From NCBI RefSeq assembly GCF_902167145.1, contig NC_050100.1, positions 213,398,081-213,462,080 of the forward strand: 64,000 nucleotides of DNA, written 5' to 3'. Numbering within the stretch: the first letter of the stretch is position 1; every line of letters starts with the position of its first letter. Below, piece after piece: positions 47,301-57,300 of this stretch. Made by a program: the position numbers and the translations under genes. This DNA comes from Zea mays. Lineage: Eukaryota; Streptophyta; Magnoliopsida; Poales; Poaceae. Under the pieces are notes generated by a model, which saw only the letters and a list, made by a program, of their open reading frames with translations, searched no databases and was not told the origin of the DNA.

Positions 47301-48267
47301 TAACTTGAGAAACACGTGCCGCCACAAGGGTTTATGGACGCCCTTGGCTGACTAATTAGGAAAGCTAGTGGAGGACTACCTTACCCGAAAGGGGCAAGGG
47401 CAGTAGGGGAGTGGTCAGTGTAGGGAGGCCCTCGGGAGGATTTTGCTGCAATGGCGGTCCTGCAAGGGATTCCTGCATTGGAGCTTCCTATAAACTGTAG
47501 CGGGTTTTCTGAAGCTAGTGGAACTTTGTAAAGGCCTCGTAGTGTTACCCTGCCTCGCCTCCTCGGTAGAGGTGTATGGGAAGTCGCGATCCCTTGGCAG
47601 ACGGGTAACATGACTTGTGGGTAAAGGGTACCACCTCTGTAGAGTGTAAAACTGGTATACTAGCCGAGCTCACGGTCATGAGCAGCTCAGGACTCTCTGA
47701 TGATTAAATTATGGAACTAAATTCAATTTGACATATGCATTGCATCGCAGGTGATGTTGTTACTTTTGTTCTACTATTTAATTGGGTTGGTATTTACTTA
47801 TACTTAGTAATTGCTAATAAAATTTTGACCAACTTTAAAAGCAATGCTCAGCTTCAACCATCCTCTTTGGTAAGCCTTACACTTCACGTGAGCTCCCACC
47901 TTTGGCGAGTTCATGCACATTATTCCCCACAACTTGTTGAGCGATGAACGTATGTGAGCTCACTCTTGCTGTCTCACACCCCCCCCACAGGTCAAGAACA
48001 GGCACCGCAGGATGAGGCGCATGGAGGATGCTGTGATGAGTTCGTGAGAGGTCTAGGCCGTCGTCTCCCAGTCAACTTTGGGTTGCTGGACCGTTGTCTC
48101 CTTATAATGTAATTATTTACTTATTTTGTATAGAACTCCTCTTATGTAGTAAAGATGTGACATTCGATCCTGTGCCACGATTCATCATATGTGTGAGACT
48201 TGGTCCCAGCACACCTGGTGATTATGTTTACGCCCGGGCTTTGGACTCCTAAAACCCGGGTGTTACA
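44383..48267. mobile_element. Solo LTR, 3885 bp (Prem1/Tekay-like?)
   Basis: Starts TGTAACACCCAG and ends CCCGGGTGTTACA, flanked by GCGAG (44378-44382 and 48268-48272). TG/CA ends plus a 5-bp target duplication make it an LTR, though its ends are an unusually long inverted repeat (TGTAACACCC). Size and the region around 47330-47700 recall the long LTRs of chromovirus-type maize elements. No pol sequence is present. The open frames inside show no domain. It holds the MITE at 46095-46398. Confidence 0.82.
46095..46398. mobile_element. Tourist-like MITE, 304 bp
   Basis: Terminal inverted repeats GGGCCTGTTTGGCATGGCTC (left) and, as reverse complement of the right end, GGGTGTGTTTGGCATGGCTC. Flanked by TAA on both sides (46092-46094, 46399-46401), the PIF/Harbinger target length. 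No coding capacity. Confidence 0.85.
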
Positions 48268-48272
48268 GCGAG

Positions 48273-48993
48273 GGATGACCATGGGTACATTTGATACATA
48301 ACCGAGGCTCGGGCTGCGCTCCCGAGGTACCCTAGGACATTTCCGAGACCAGCGGGAACGATCTTGTAACGGAATCCCATCAGAGGGAGGCATCGAGCCC
48401 TCGGACCCCGTCGCCAGGGGACCGGGTCCGGCAGATCACCCGCAGGTACTTTTGGGCGCGCCTCCGGGCCTCTAGCCAACCCCTAACGAATGGGGCACGG
48501 ACGTCCACTCGGATTACCCGCCTGCAGCTCACCAGAGACACCATGTTCGGCGCCCACCGAGGGCAACATGGCGCTTTCCCCCCTCCTCCTTGCGGAAAGG
48601 CGACGCATGGGCGTATGTAAAAAAGTCGAGTCTGTCCCTGATCGTCCTCTCGCCCTATGCAGAGGCTCGGGGGCTGCTCTCGCAAACCCGGCTCCGGCTG
48701 AATCATTGACAGCGTCAACATACCAGCCCGAGAACTTGGGACCCGACCGTACACCCGGGCTACGGCCAGCTCGCATGAGGGAACGACCAGACCAGCCGAA
48801 GCATTACGCGAGGCATTAAGACCTCGAAGGAGTCAAACCACTCCTCCGAGGCCTCGGGGGCTACACCCGGCGGGTGCGCTCGCGCGCACCCACCGGAACA
48901 AAACGCAACCGAGAAAGGCTGGTCCCCTTGCAAAAAAGTGCAACGAAAGCCTCCAAGCGAGTGCTAACACTCCCTTCGAGGCTCGGGGGCTAC
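48273..48993 (+). other. Huck-like 3' non-coding region, second part, with PPT
   Basis: Remainder of the internal region after the solo LTR. No gene is supported. The purine-rich gaggctcgggggctac at 48978-48993 abuts the 3' LTR and is the likely polypurine tract. Confidence 0.65.
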
Positions 48994-50554
48994 TGTCGGG
49001 GACCATAATTAGGGGTACCCTCAAGGCTCCTAATTCTCAGCTGGTAACCCCCATCAGCATAAAGCTGCAAAGGCCTGATGGATGCGATTAAGTCAGGGAT
49101 CGGTCCATTCGAGGGACTCGATCACGCCTCGCCCGAGCCTAGCCTCGGACAAGGGCAGCCGACCCCGGAGGATCTCCGCCTCGCCCGAGGCCCCCTCCAG
49201 CGGCTAACTTATTTCCGGCTCGCCCGAGGTCCTGTCTTCGCCAAGAAGCAACCCTGACCAAACCGCCGCGCCGACCGACCAAATCACAGGAGCATTTAAT
49301 GCAAAGGTGGCCTGACGCCTTTATCCTGACGCGCGCCCTTCAGCCGACAGAGCCGAAGTGACCGCCGTCACTTCGCCGCTCCACTGACCGACCTGACAGA
49401 AAGACAGTGCCGCCTGCGCCGCTCCGACTGCGGTGCCACTTGACAGAGTGAGGCTGAAAGGTAGTCAGGCCCGGCCGCATGCACCATAGGAAACTCTGCT
49501 CCGCCCGACCCAGGGCTCGGACTCGGGCTAAGTCCCGGAAGACGGCGAACTCCGCTCCGCCCGACCCAGGGCTCGGACTTGGGCTCAGCCCCAGAAGACT
49601 GTGAACTCCGCTCCGCTCGACCCAGGGCTCGGACTCGGGCTAAGTCCCGGAAGACGGCGAACTCCGCTCTGCCCGACCCAGGGCTCGGACTTGGGCTCAG
49701 CCCCAGAAGACGACGAACTCCGCTTCGCCCGACCCCAGGGCAAGGACTCCGCCCTGGCCTCAGCCGACGGTCTCCGCCTCGCCCGACCCAGGGGCTCGGA
49801 CTCGACCTCGGCCACGGAAGACAGACTCGACCTCGGCTTCGGAGGAGCTTCCACATCGCCCAACCTAGGGCGCAGACCAGCCATGTCAACAGGAGGCGCC
49901 ATCATCACCCTACCCCAAGCTGACTCGGGCCACGGGGAACAAGACCGGCGTCCCATCTGGCTCGCTCCGCCAGATAGGCAATGATGGCGCCCCGCATACT
50001 CCGTGACGGCGGCGGCTCTCAGCCCCCTTACGGAAGCAAGAGGACATCAGCAAGGACTCAACAGCTCCGACAGCTGTCCCTCCGCCAGGCTCCAACGCTC
50101 CTCCGACGGCCACGACATCACACCAGCTGGGTGTCAAAATCTCTCCGGCTGCCACAACGGCATGTACTTAGGGCGCTAGCTCTCCTCCGCTAGACACGTA
50201 GCACTCCGCTACACCCCCATTGTACACCTGGATCCTCTCCTTACGCCTATAAAAGGAAGGACCAGGGCCCTCTTAGAGAAGGTTGGCCGCGCGGGGACGA
50301 GGACGAGACAGGCGCTCGCGTGAGGCCGCTCGCTCCCTCTCCCGTGTGGACGCTTGTAACCCCTTACTGCAAGCGCACCCGACCTGGGCGCGAGACGAAC
50401 ACGAAGGCCGCGGGATTTCCACCTCTCTCACGCCCATCTCCGGCCACCTCACTTCCCCCCTTCGCGCTCGGCCTCGCGCCGACCCATCTGGGCTGGGGCA
50501 CGCGGCGACATTTCACTCGTCGGCTTAGGGACCCCCGGTCTTGAAACGCCGACA
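48994..50554 (+). repeat. 3' LTR of Huck-like element
   Basis: 1561 bp, TGTCGGGGACC... to ...GAAACGCCGACA, with 56-bp units at 49492-49715 and a TATA box at 50247-50255. ACTGT follows at 50555. Confidence 0.94.
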
Positions 50555-51048
50555 ACTGTATAGCACATGCATCTCAATTTAGTGCCATCCCTAAAGCTTT
50601 GAGCGAGCGGAGACAATCAAATGATATAAAAGAAGACTACAGACGCCAGGAAACTCGTAGAACTTTTGGCTAAGATCGGTACATGTTTTTATAAGTTTAA
50701 TAAATATTTATTATATGACTGTGCCTGCGGGTGCCATAAAGCCGCAGGTAGTGGGTTTGGGTAACATACGCTACCTGTCGCGGGTAGCAGGTGCGGGTAC
50801 GGGTTTAACATTAATCTCGCGGGTATGAGTTTATAATCTCTGTACCCAGGGGTTTTAAACTCGATGCCATCCTAAGCGCTACACAGTTATATGTACAGTG
50901 CATCAATAGTTAAGCCAAATTATTCAACCATTTAATTTTTTATCAGTTCTGACACAGTTTTTAATGCATTGGCTCTCACGTGGCGACTATCGATGATACC
51001 AGCGAGTACGATTTATACTTTTTGATCCGTAATAATTTACAGGCTAAG

Positions 51049-51705
51049 TGTTGACGCTTTTTTGGAGCGCCAAATACTCAAAAAGAACCGGCGGCGGTGC
51101 TCTCTGGTCAGGCGCGGACGGTCCGCGGCTTGGGGCCGGACAGTCCGCGACCTGGCGCAGGGGCTAGGTTTTCCTGCCTGACGGCCGGACGGTCCGCGCC
51201 CTGGGGCCAGACGGTCCGCGCGTGCGCAGGGGCGGCGGAAGATCGCCGGCGGCGCCTGGATCTCGCTCCCGGGAGGGACCCCGTCGGGGAGGAGAGATCC
51301 TAGGGGTTGTCTAGGCTCGGGCCGGCCGACCTAGACTCCTCTAATCGGCGTAGAGTCGAAGAGAGGCGAAGAATTTGGGGATTGAGAGGCTAAACTAGAA
51401 CTAGACTAGAACTACTCCTAATTGTACTGGAAATAAATGCGAATAGAAGTTGTATTGATTCGATTGTTGATGATTACAAATCGGCCGTAGGCCTCTCTTT
51501 TTATAGAGGAGGGGGGCTGGACCCTTTACACGACCGGATTCCGAGCTAATTCCGCGGATATAGCTAACAAACATAGCACAAAACTCGGAACCCTAATCTA
51601 TTCTGCGCGTGCGCGGACCGTCCGGCCCACAGGCGCGGACCGTCCGGACTGCGGACCGTCCGGCCTCAGGGCCGGACCGTCCGCACCTCATTTTGGTGCT
51701 CAACA
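51049..51705 (-). repeat. 3' LTR of minus-strand gypsy
   Basis: 657 bp, TGTTGAGCACC... to ...GCGTCAACA on the minus strand. It has gcggaccgtccg-type palindromes at 51610-51690 (upstream of the TATA box) and at 51105-51225 (downstream). Confidence 0.9.
51498..51506 (-). promoter_or_regulatory. TATA box of minus-strand gypsy LTR
   Basis: CTATAAAAA on the minus strand, in tcctctataaaaagagag, about 105 bases downstream of the nearest palindrome. Confidence 0.6.
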
Positions 51706-51724
51706 TATGCCCCCCTGCCTTTTG
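51706..51724 (-). other. Polypurine tract
   Basis: aaaaggcaggggggcata on the minus strand directly next to the 3' LTR, the expected plus-strand DNA primer site. Confidence 0.75.
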
Positions 51725-51777
51725 GTGGAGCTGAGCAAACCAAAAGCAAATAACTCGATGAGATTACATCGGTTCTC

Positions 51778-54081
51778 TTAGGCATCTTGCCACATACTAG
51801 GATGATACTGTTTGAGGAAACGCCCATTCAAAGCCTTAGGCAAATCCTTGCCATGTAATGTTTGTAGCAAATAGGCGTTGCCAGACATCACTTGTTTTAC
51901 TTTATAAGGACCCTCCCAGCTTGGCGACCATTTCCCGAACTTCCGGTCCTTATTCCTTAGAGGCAGAATAGTCTTCCACACCAGGTCCCCTACTTGAAAT
52001 GATTTTGCTTTGACCTTCTTGTTGTAGGCCCTGGCTACCATGATCTTGTCCTTTTCTATTGCTCCTAAAGCTATCATCCTCTTGTCGGTCACCTCATCAA
52101 TATTATCCATCATTGAATTATAATAATCAGTAGCATTTAAATCATTTTGTCTGGCGAACCTGACAGCATTCAAACTTATCTCCACAGGCAACACTGCTTC
52201 CTGACCATAGACAAGCTCAAAAGGAGACACTTGAGTAGCCCTATGTTTAGATATCCTATGAGCCCATAAAGCTTCAGACAAAATCTTATGCCAATGTTTA
52301 GGATTATCAGATATCTTCTTTTTTATCAAATTAATCAATGTCCTATTACTAGACTCGGCCTGTCCATTGGCCTGAGCATAATATGGAGATGAATTAAGCA
52401 GCTTAATTCTGTATAATTCAGCAAATTCACGTACCTCCTTTGACATGAAAGAAGTACCTTGATCTGTAGTTAAGGTCTGGGGAATGCCGAATCTATGAAT
52501 AATATGCTCAGTTATAAACTCAATTACCTCCTTGTGTGTCATGTTCTTTAGAGCAACGACTTCAGTCCATTTGGTGAAGTAGTCAGTGGCAACTAACACA
52601 AACCGATGCCCCTTTGAGGATGAAGGATGAATTTCTCCAATAAAGTCTAATCCCCATCCTCTGAACGGCCAAGGCTTGATGATAGGATGTAATTCGGCTG
52701 CAGGGACTAACTGTAGGTCGCCGAATTTTTGACACACTTGGCAACCCTTGTAGTACTTGAAACAATCAGCTATCATACTAGGCCAATAAAAACCAGACCT
52801 TCGCAACAACCACTTCATCTTTGGAGCTGATTGATGAGTACCACAAATTCCTTCATGTACTTCGGCCATGGCTAATATAGCATCATCTGGGTCCAAGCAC
52901 TTAAGCATGATATCATTGACTGTTCGGCGGTAAAGTTCATCACTCATCAAAACATACTTGAAAGCTGTTCGCCGAATGTTCTTATCTGTCCTTATATTGG
53001 GATTTCGTAGATAATTAAGTATAGGTGTCCTCCAATCACTTGCATCGGCCTCATTGTCGGCCGAATTGATCAAAAGAACATTTCTGGTAACCCCGGACGG
53101 TCCGGCGTCATCACGCGGACGGCCCGCGACCTGGGATTTTGGCTTTGCACTGGTTATCAGATTTTCAGTTTTGTGAAACTTTCCTCTCTTTATCCGATAA
53201 CCTGATGCATCTTGTGCCAAATCGTTAGCTCTATGATTCTCAACTCTAGAGATATGCCGAATACTGAATTCGTCAAAAGAATGAATTATGCTCCAACATT
53301 TCTCAAGGTAACTATTTAGAGTACCATCAAAACATTGATATTCTTCTAATACTTGTTGGACAATCAGCTGAGAATCACCAAATACCTTCACATGTTTTAC
53401 TCCCATACCATTTAAAAGTTCTAAGCCGAATAGGAGGGCCTCATATTCAGCTTGATTATTAGTGCAATAAGTTTTCAATCGGCTAGAGAAGTCAAAGGAG
53501 ACATTACTTGGTGAAACAAGCACAATGCCAATTCCTTGCCCTTCATTGCAAACCGATCCATCAAAATATAAAGTCCAAGGAGTAATAGTGAGGTATGACA
53601 TGTCTAGTTCATGAATATCATTAACCCGATGTTCTACAATGAAATCCGCTATGACTTGGCCCTTCATAGATTTCAATGGTTCATAGGCCAAGTCATATTC
53701 TACGAGTGCATAAGCCCACTTACCAATTCTACCACTCATAATTGGGTTATGCAACATGTATTTGATCACATCGGCTTGACCAGAAACAGTGCAATGACTA
53801 GACAATAAATAACATCTACATTTGGTGCATGCAAAAAACAAGCATAAGCATAACTTTTCAATAAAAGTGTACCTTGTTTCAGCATCCACCAACCTTTGGC
53901 TTAGATATGTCACCACATGCTCCTTCCCCTCGGTTTCTTGTGTCAGAACAGCCCCAATGACCTTATCCTCAGCTGCAATGTATAATCGGAATGGTACTCC
54001 TGCTCGTGGTGCTTTTAATACGGGAGCCGAAGATAAGTATTTTTTGATGAGATCAAATGCTTCTTGTTGTTCTGCCCCCAA
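51778..54081 (-). pseudogene. Gypsy pol: RNase H and integrase
   Basis: 767-codon frame covering the RT connection, RNase H and integrase. Seen: RNase H LYFDGSVCNEGQGIGIVLVS (from about residue 172) and NNQAEYEALL; integrase zinc-binding HEGICGTHQSAPKMKWLLRR then CQVCQKF; core WGLDFIGEIHPSS, TDQGTSFMS and NGQAESSNRT; C-terminal VGDLVWK and the end of the polyprotein. It is separated from the RT frame by a one-base shift in a run of G at about 54075-54079. The stretch near 53090-53130 translates a palindromic ggacggtccg motif. Confidence 0.88.
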
Positions 54082-55358
54082 GCGAATTCGGCATCATTCT
54101 TAAGCCGAAGAATAGGGATGAACGCATCAATCTTCCCGGCTAGGTTAGAAATAAACCTTCGTAAATAATTCACCTTGCCGAGAAACCTCTGTACCTCGAC
54201 CTTACAGGTCGGAGGTCCCACATTCCGAATAGACTTGATTCGGTCAGGGTCTATTTCTATACCATGTTCATGTATGACAAATCCTAAAAACTTACCAGCC
54301 GACACTCCAAAAGCACATTTACGTGGGTTCATTTTCAAACCATACTGACGCATTTTATCAAAGGCTTTGCGCAAATCAGCTATATGAGAACTAAACTCAG
54401 CTGATTCGACTACAATATCATCAATGTAAACTTCCACAATGTTTCCTAACAATTCATGGAAGATCAAATTCATAGCCCTCTGATAAGTAGCACCAGCATT
54501 TTTCAGACCAAATGTCATGACAACCCACTCAAATAAACCAATGAAGCCTGGACATATAAAGGCCGTTTTAGACGCATCTTCTTCGGCCATGAAAATCTGA
54601 TTATACCCGGCATTACCATCAAGAAAGCTAATAATTCTATTTCCTGATGCATTATTGATTAATGTGTCGGCTATGGGCATGGGATATTCGTCTTTAGGAG
54701 TTGCTCTATTTAAATTGCGAAAATCAATGCATACTCTAAGTTTACCTGACTCCTTCTTCTCCACCGGCACAATATTGGAGACCCATTCTGCGTATCTGCA
54801 AGGTCTGATAAAATCAGCTTCTAGCAGCCGGTGGATTTCGTCCTTGATACGTGGGAGAAGATCTGGACGAAATGTTCTAGCTCTTTGCTTGAAAGGTCTG
54901 AAACCAGATTTAATAGGCAGCCGATGCTCTACGATCTCTCGGCTTAATCCAGGCATTTCAGTATAATTCCAAGCAAAGCAATCTGAATATTCCTTCAATA
55001 GACCGATCATCTCATCTCTAGGATCGGTCTCCAGGGTCTTATTTACAAAAGTCGGCCTTGGAGTTTTACCATCTCCTATGTCAATCTCCTCCAAAGGATC
55101 GGCCGATGTAAACCCCTGTCCTAGTTTATCAAGATCTCTGAATTCCTCTATTATGTTTCCCACAGAGGAATTAGAAGATCTTTGTGTGACGGCGGACTCT
55201 CCGGTCTCGGGGACCGGATCATCCGTAATACTGTCCTTTTGCTGTGATGTATGTTCGGTCTTAAAGTCCGAACCCTTTTGTGAAAGACCAGACCATCCGG
55301 CCTTGGAAGCCGAACTGTCCGTGGCCAGAGACTCATGAGTTTTGTGTGTATTCATCAT
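54015..55358 (-). pseudogene. Gypsy pol: reverse transcriptase
   Basis: 447-codon frame starting ATG at 55356-55358. Seen: LRVCIDFRNLNRATPKDEYP, FLDGNAGYNQIFMAEED, the catalytic YIDDIVVES (about residue 311) and FLGFVIHEHGIEIDP. It is out of phase with the protease/gag frame, which ends 8 bases upstream at 55366. It then loses frame in the G run near 54077, so the polyprotein is cut before RNase H. Confidence 0.88.
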
Positions 55359-55365
55359 TTAAACT

Positions 55366-57288
55366 TTATTTAGGATTTAGCCGATTCTCCATCGACTCTA
55401 GCATTACAGGAATGAAACCTTTCTTGTCTATACTTATGAATTGGTAATCAGAAAAATCTACTCCTGTGAGACATGTAGCAGTCTCATAAGTCCAGAGTAC
55501 AGGGGCATCGGCCACAGCGATGCAGGCCGATACATAAGCATGTACTTGTTCTATGTCATCGCCTACCCATTGTATTAGCATTTGATGTAATGTAGAAGGT
55601 ATACATTGATTGGCGTGAATCCAATCTCTGCCTAGAATTAAACTATAATTTCCTTCTACATCAGCGACGAAGAATGCAGCAGCAAGGGTCTTAGTCCCGA
55701 TGGTTAATTCAACGGACGTGACTCCCCTGGCTTTGATCGAACTATCAGTTCCAACACCGCTGAGGGTCATGTTGGTCTTGACAAGTTCGTCATCTTGTTT
55801 TCCTAATTTTCTGTATAATGAATAAGGCATTAGATTTACAGCCGCCCCTCCGTCTACCAACATCTTAGCAATCGGTATCCCATCAATGTGACCGCGCACG
55901 AAGAGCGGCTTTAAATGATTTACTGATTCCTTTGGTTTAGTAAAGGCGGCTTCTTTAGGACCAAAATCAAACTGGGCAACAACAGGTTCATCGTCGCCGA
56001 TGATAGTACAATCGGCAGAAAATGTAATAATATTTACATCCATACCTGGGCGTTCTGGAGAAGCCTCGTAGTCGACCAGGTCTTCTCCCAGCAGGTCGTC
56101 CTCTTCCATTGATGTTGTCGTGTCGATGGAGGCTTCTTGGTGAACGGCGGACGGTCCGCGTGCGGGGGCCGGACGGTCCGCGCTTGGTGCAGGTTGTCCA
56201 GAGACTTCCTGGTGAACGACGGACGGTCCGCGCGCAGAGGCCGGACGGTCCGCGCCTGGTGCAGATTGACTTTCTATTTCTGTGGCCGTTTGTTTTTTCT
56301 CAACGGCCTTCGGTCTCCATTTCTTTTGCGGTGGCGGGTATAGTGGATGTGTGTCATTAAATGTCTTTTCCGCCTCCTTCTCCTGGCTCTCCTTTGCTCT
56401 TAGGCGTTGTAATTTTCTCTTTTGGGATCGTGTCAATCCCGCTGGACACCATAGAGGCATGGAGTATTTTGGATCGGCTGTTTTGATGGTAGCCGTATCC
56501 TTTTCGATCGTGTTGGCCGATTCGCCGAAAATCATCGGCCCTTTATTATCTTCTTGTATGACAACATCTGCAGTGCCTATTTTGATGATGTCCTTTTTTG
56601 TTGTTTTTTGAGTTGCTGCAGGCATATGCCCCCCTGCCGGATTGGTCGGCCTGGAAGGCCGACTAGTCCAGCAATCCTGTTGGGTTTGTGCCTGGTGACC
56701 GGATTGAGCAGTGCTCAATCGGTCTTGTACTGGTGGCGTCAACCTGTCAAAAACAAATGTTTGGGGTGCCCCTCAGGCGAGGTACTGTGGCATCCCAAAT
56801 GGATATGGTGGCATGCCCCACATTTGATTTGGGACATATGGCGGAGGTAAATAAGTGTATGGATATGGCATAGGTGGATATGGAGGTGGAGGTGTCCATG
56901 TTGGCATGTTAGGTCTCAATTGTACAATAGGACCTTTCATTTCATCCGATTGGTGAGGTGATCCAATCGGCCTGACCTGACGTTGCTCATGAATGGGTGA
57001 GCGGGGTCGCTTTGGTGGCCGGTCACTAGGGCCGGCCTTCTTTTTAACGTATTTAGACAGTAATTGATCAAAAGTTGGGCCGGTTTTAACCAACCGACCA
57101 GCTGCCTTGAATGTATTTGTTTTCCACGTACCTATCTCTGGTCGTCGTGGTTTGAAAGTATGTGGCCGTCGTAAGTCCTGAGTACGGCCGGACTGTCCGC
57201 CGGAGCTCTCCGGACCGTCCGGTGGGGTCCCGGACCGTCCGCGCCTACGTGTCGGACCGTCCGGGATACGCAACACGGGTTCCTGCAT
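55366..57288 (-). pseudogene. Gypsy gag C-terminus and protease
   Basis: One frame from 57288 to 55366, interrupted by TGA at 56773-56775. The first part is basic and proline/tyrosine-rich (PPPYPPMPYPYTYLPPPYVP). The second (458 codons) ends in an aspartic protease: GIPIAKMLVDGGAAVNLMPY (near residue 294 of that part) with the V-D-G-G active site, then LILGRDWI. Between them lie direct repeats encoding ADRPA(S/P)ARGPS(V/A)VHQE, which come from palindromic cggacggtccgcg DNA motifs at 56146-56262. Confidence 0.8.
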
Positions 57289-57300
57289 CTGTCTCCCTGT

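Larger units (their letters stand above)
21784..50554 (+). mobile_element. Complete Huck-like gypsy element with three nested insertions
   Basis: LTR retrotransposon with 5' LTR 21784-23347 and 3' LTR 48994-50554, flanked by ACTGT (21779-21783 and 50555-50559). The internal order is gag, protease, reverse transcriptase, RNase H, integrase, then a long non-coding 3' region, i.e. gypsy type. Inserted elements are 26099-28495, 32251-41151 and 44383-48267. The LTRs differ by roughly 2-3% by eye, so it is older than the copia inside it. Coding regions carry many stops and several frameshifts, so it is not autonomous. The Huck name is from memory of the LTR start. Confidence 0.92.
20918..50874. mobile_element. 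Non-autonomous hAT-like element 2, host of the nest
   Basis: Short hAT-like element split over 30 kb. The left end TAAGGATGGCA (read across the inserted LTR) and the right end TGCCATCCTA form the terminal repeats. The 8-bp flanks AACGCTAT (20910-20917) and AGCGCTAC (50875-50882) match the empty site AGCGCTAC in copy 2 (about 60980). Without insertions it is about 0.5 kb, made of 20918-20926, 21600-21783 and 50560-50874, with cccgcgggta and gcgggtttgggt subterminal motifs. A solo LTR sits 9 bases inside its left end and the Huck-like element sits in its middle. Confidence 0.8.
16972..51048 (+). repeat. Segmental duplication, copy 1 (TE-inflated)
   Basis: DUF26 3' end and flank, duplicated at 58330-61121. 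Copy-1 pieces are 16972-17379, 17463-19621, 20848-20917 and 50875-51048; everything between them is inserted. By eye the pieces are about 98% identical to copy 2. For every inserted DNA element, copy 2 has the uninterrupted site. The right edge of copy 1 is where the minus-strand gypsy starts (51049). No further gene was recognised in the 17046-19621 flank. Confidence 0.92.

Noticed and set aside
44383..48267. DNA transposon defined by TGTAACACCC terminal inverted repeats
   Set aside because: The 5-bp target duplication and TG/CA termini fit an LTR better, and no transposase is visible.
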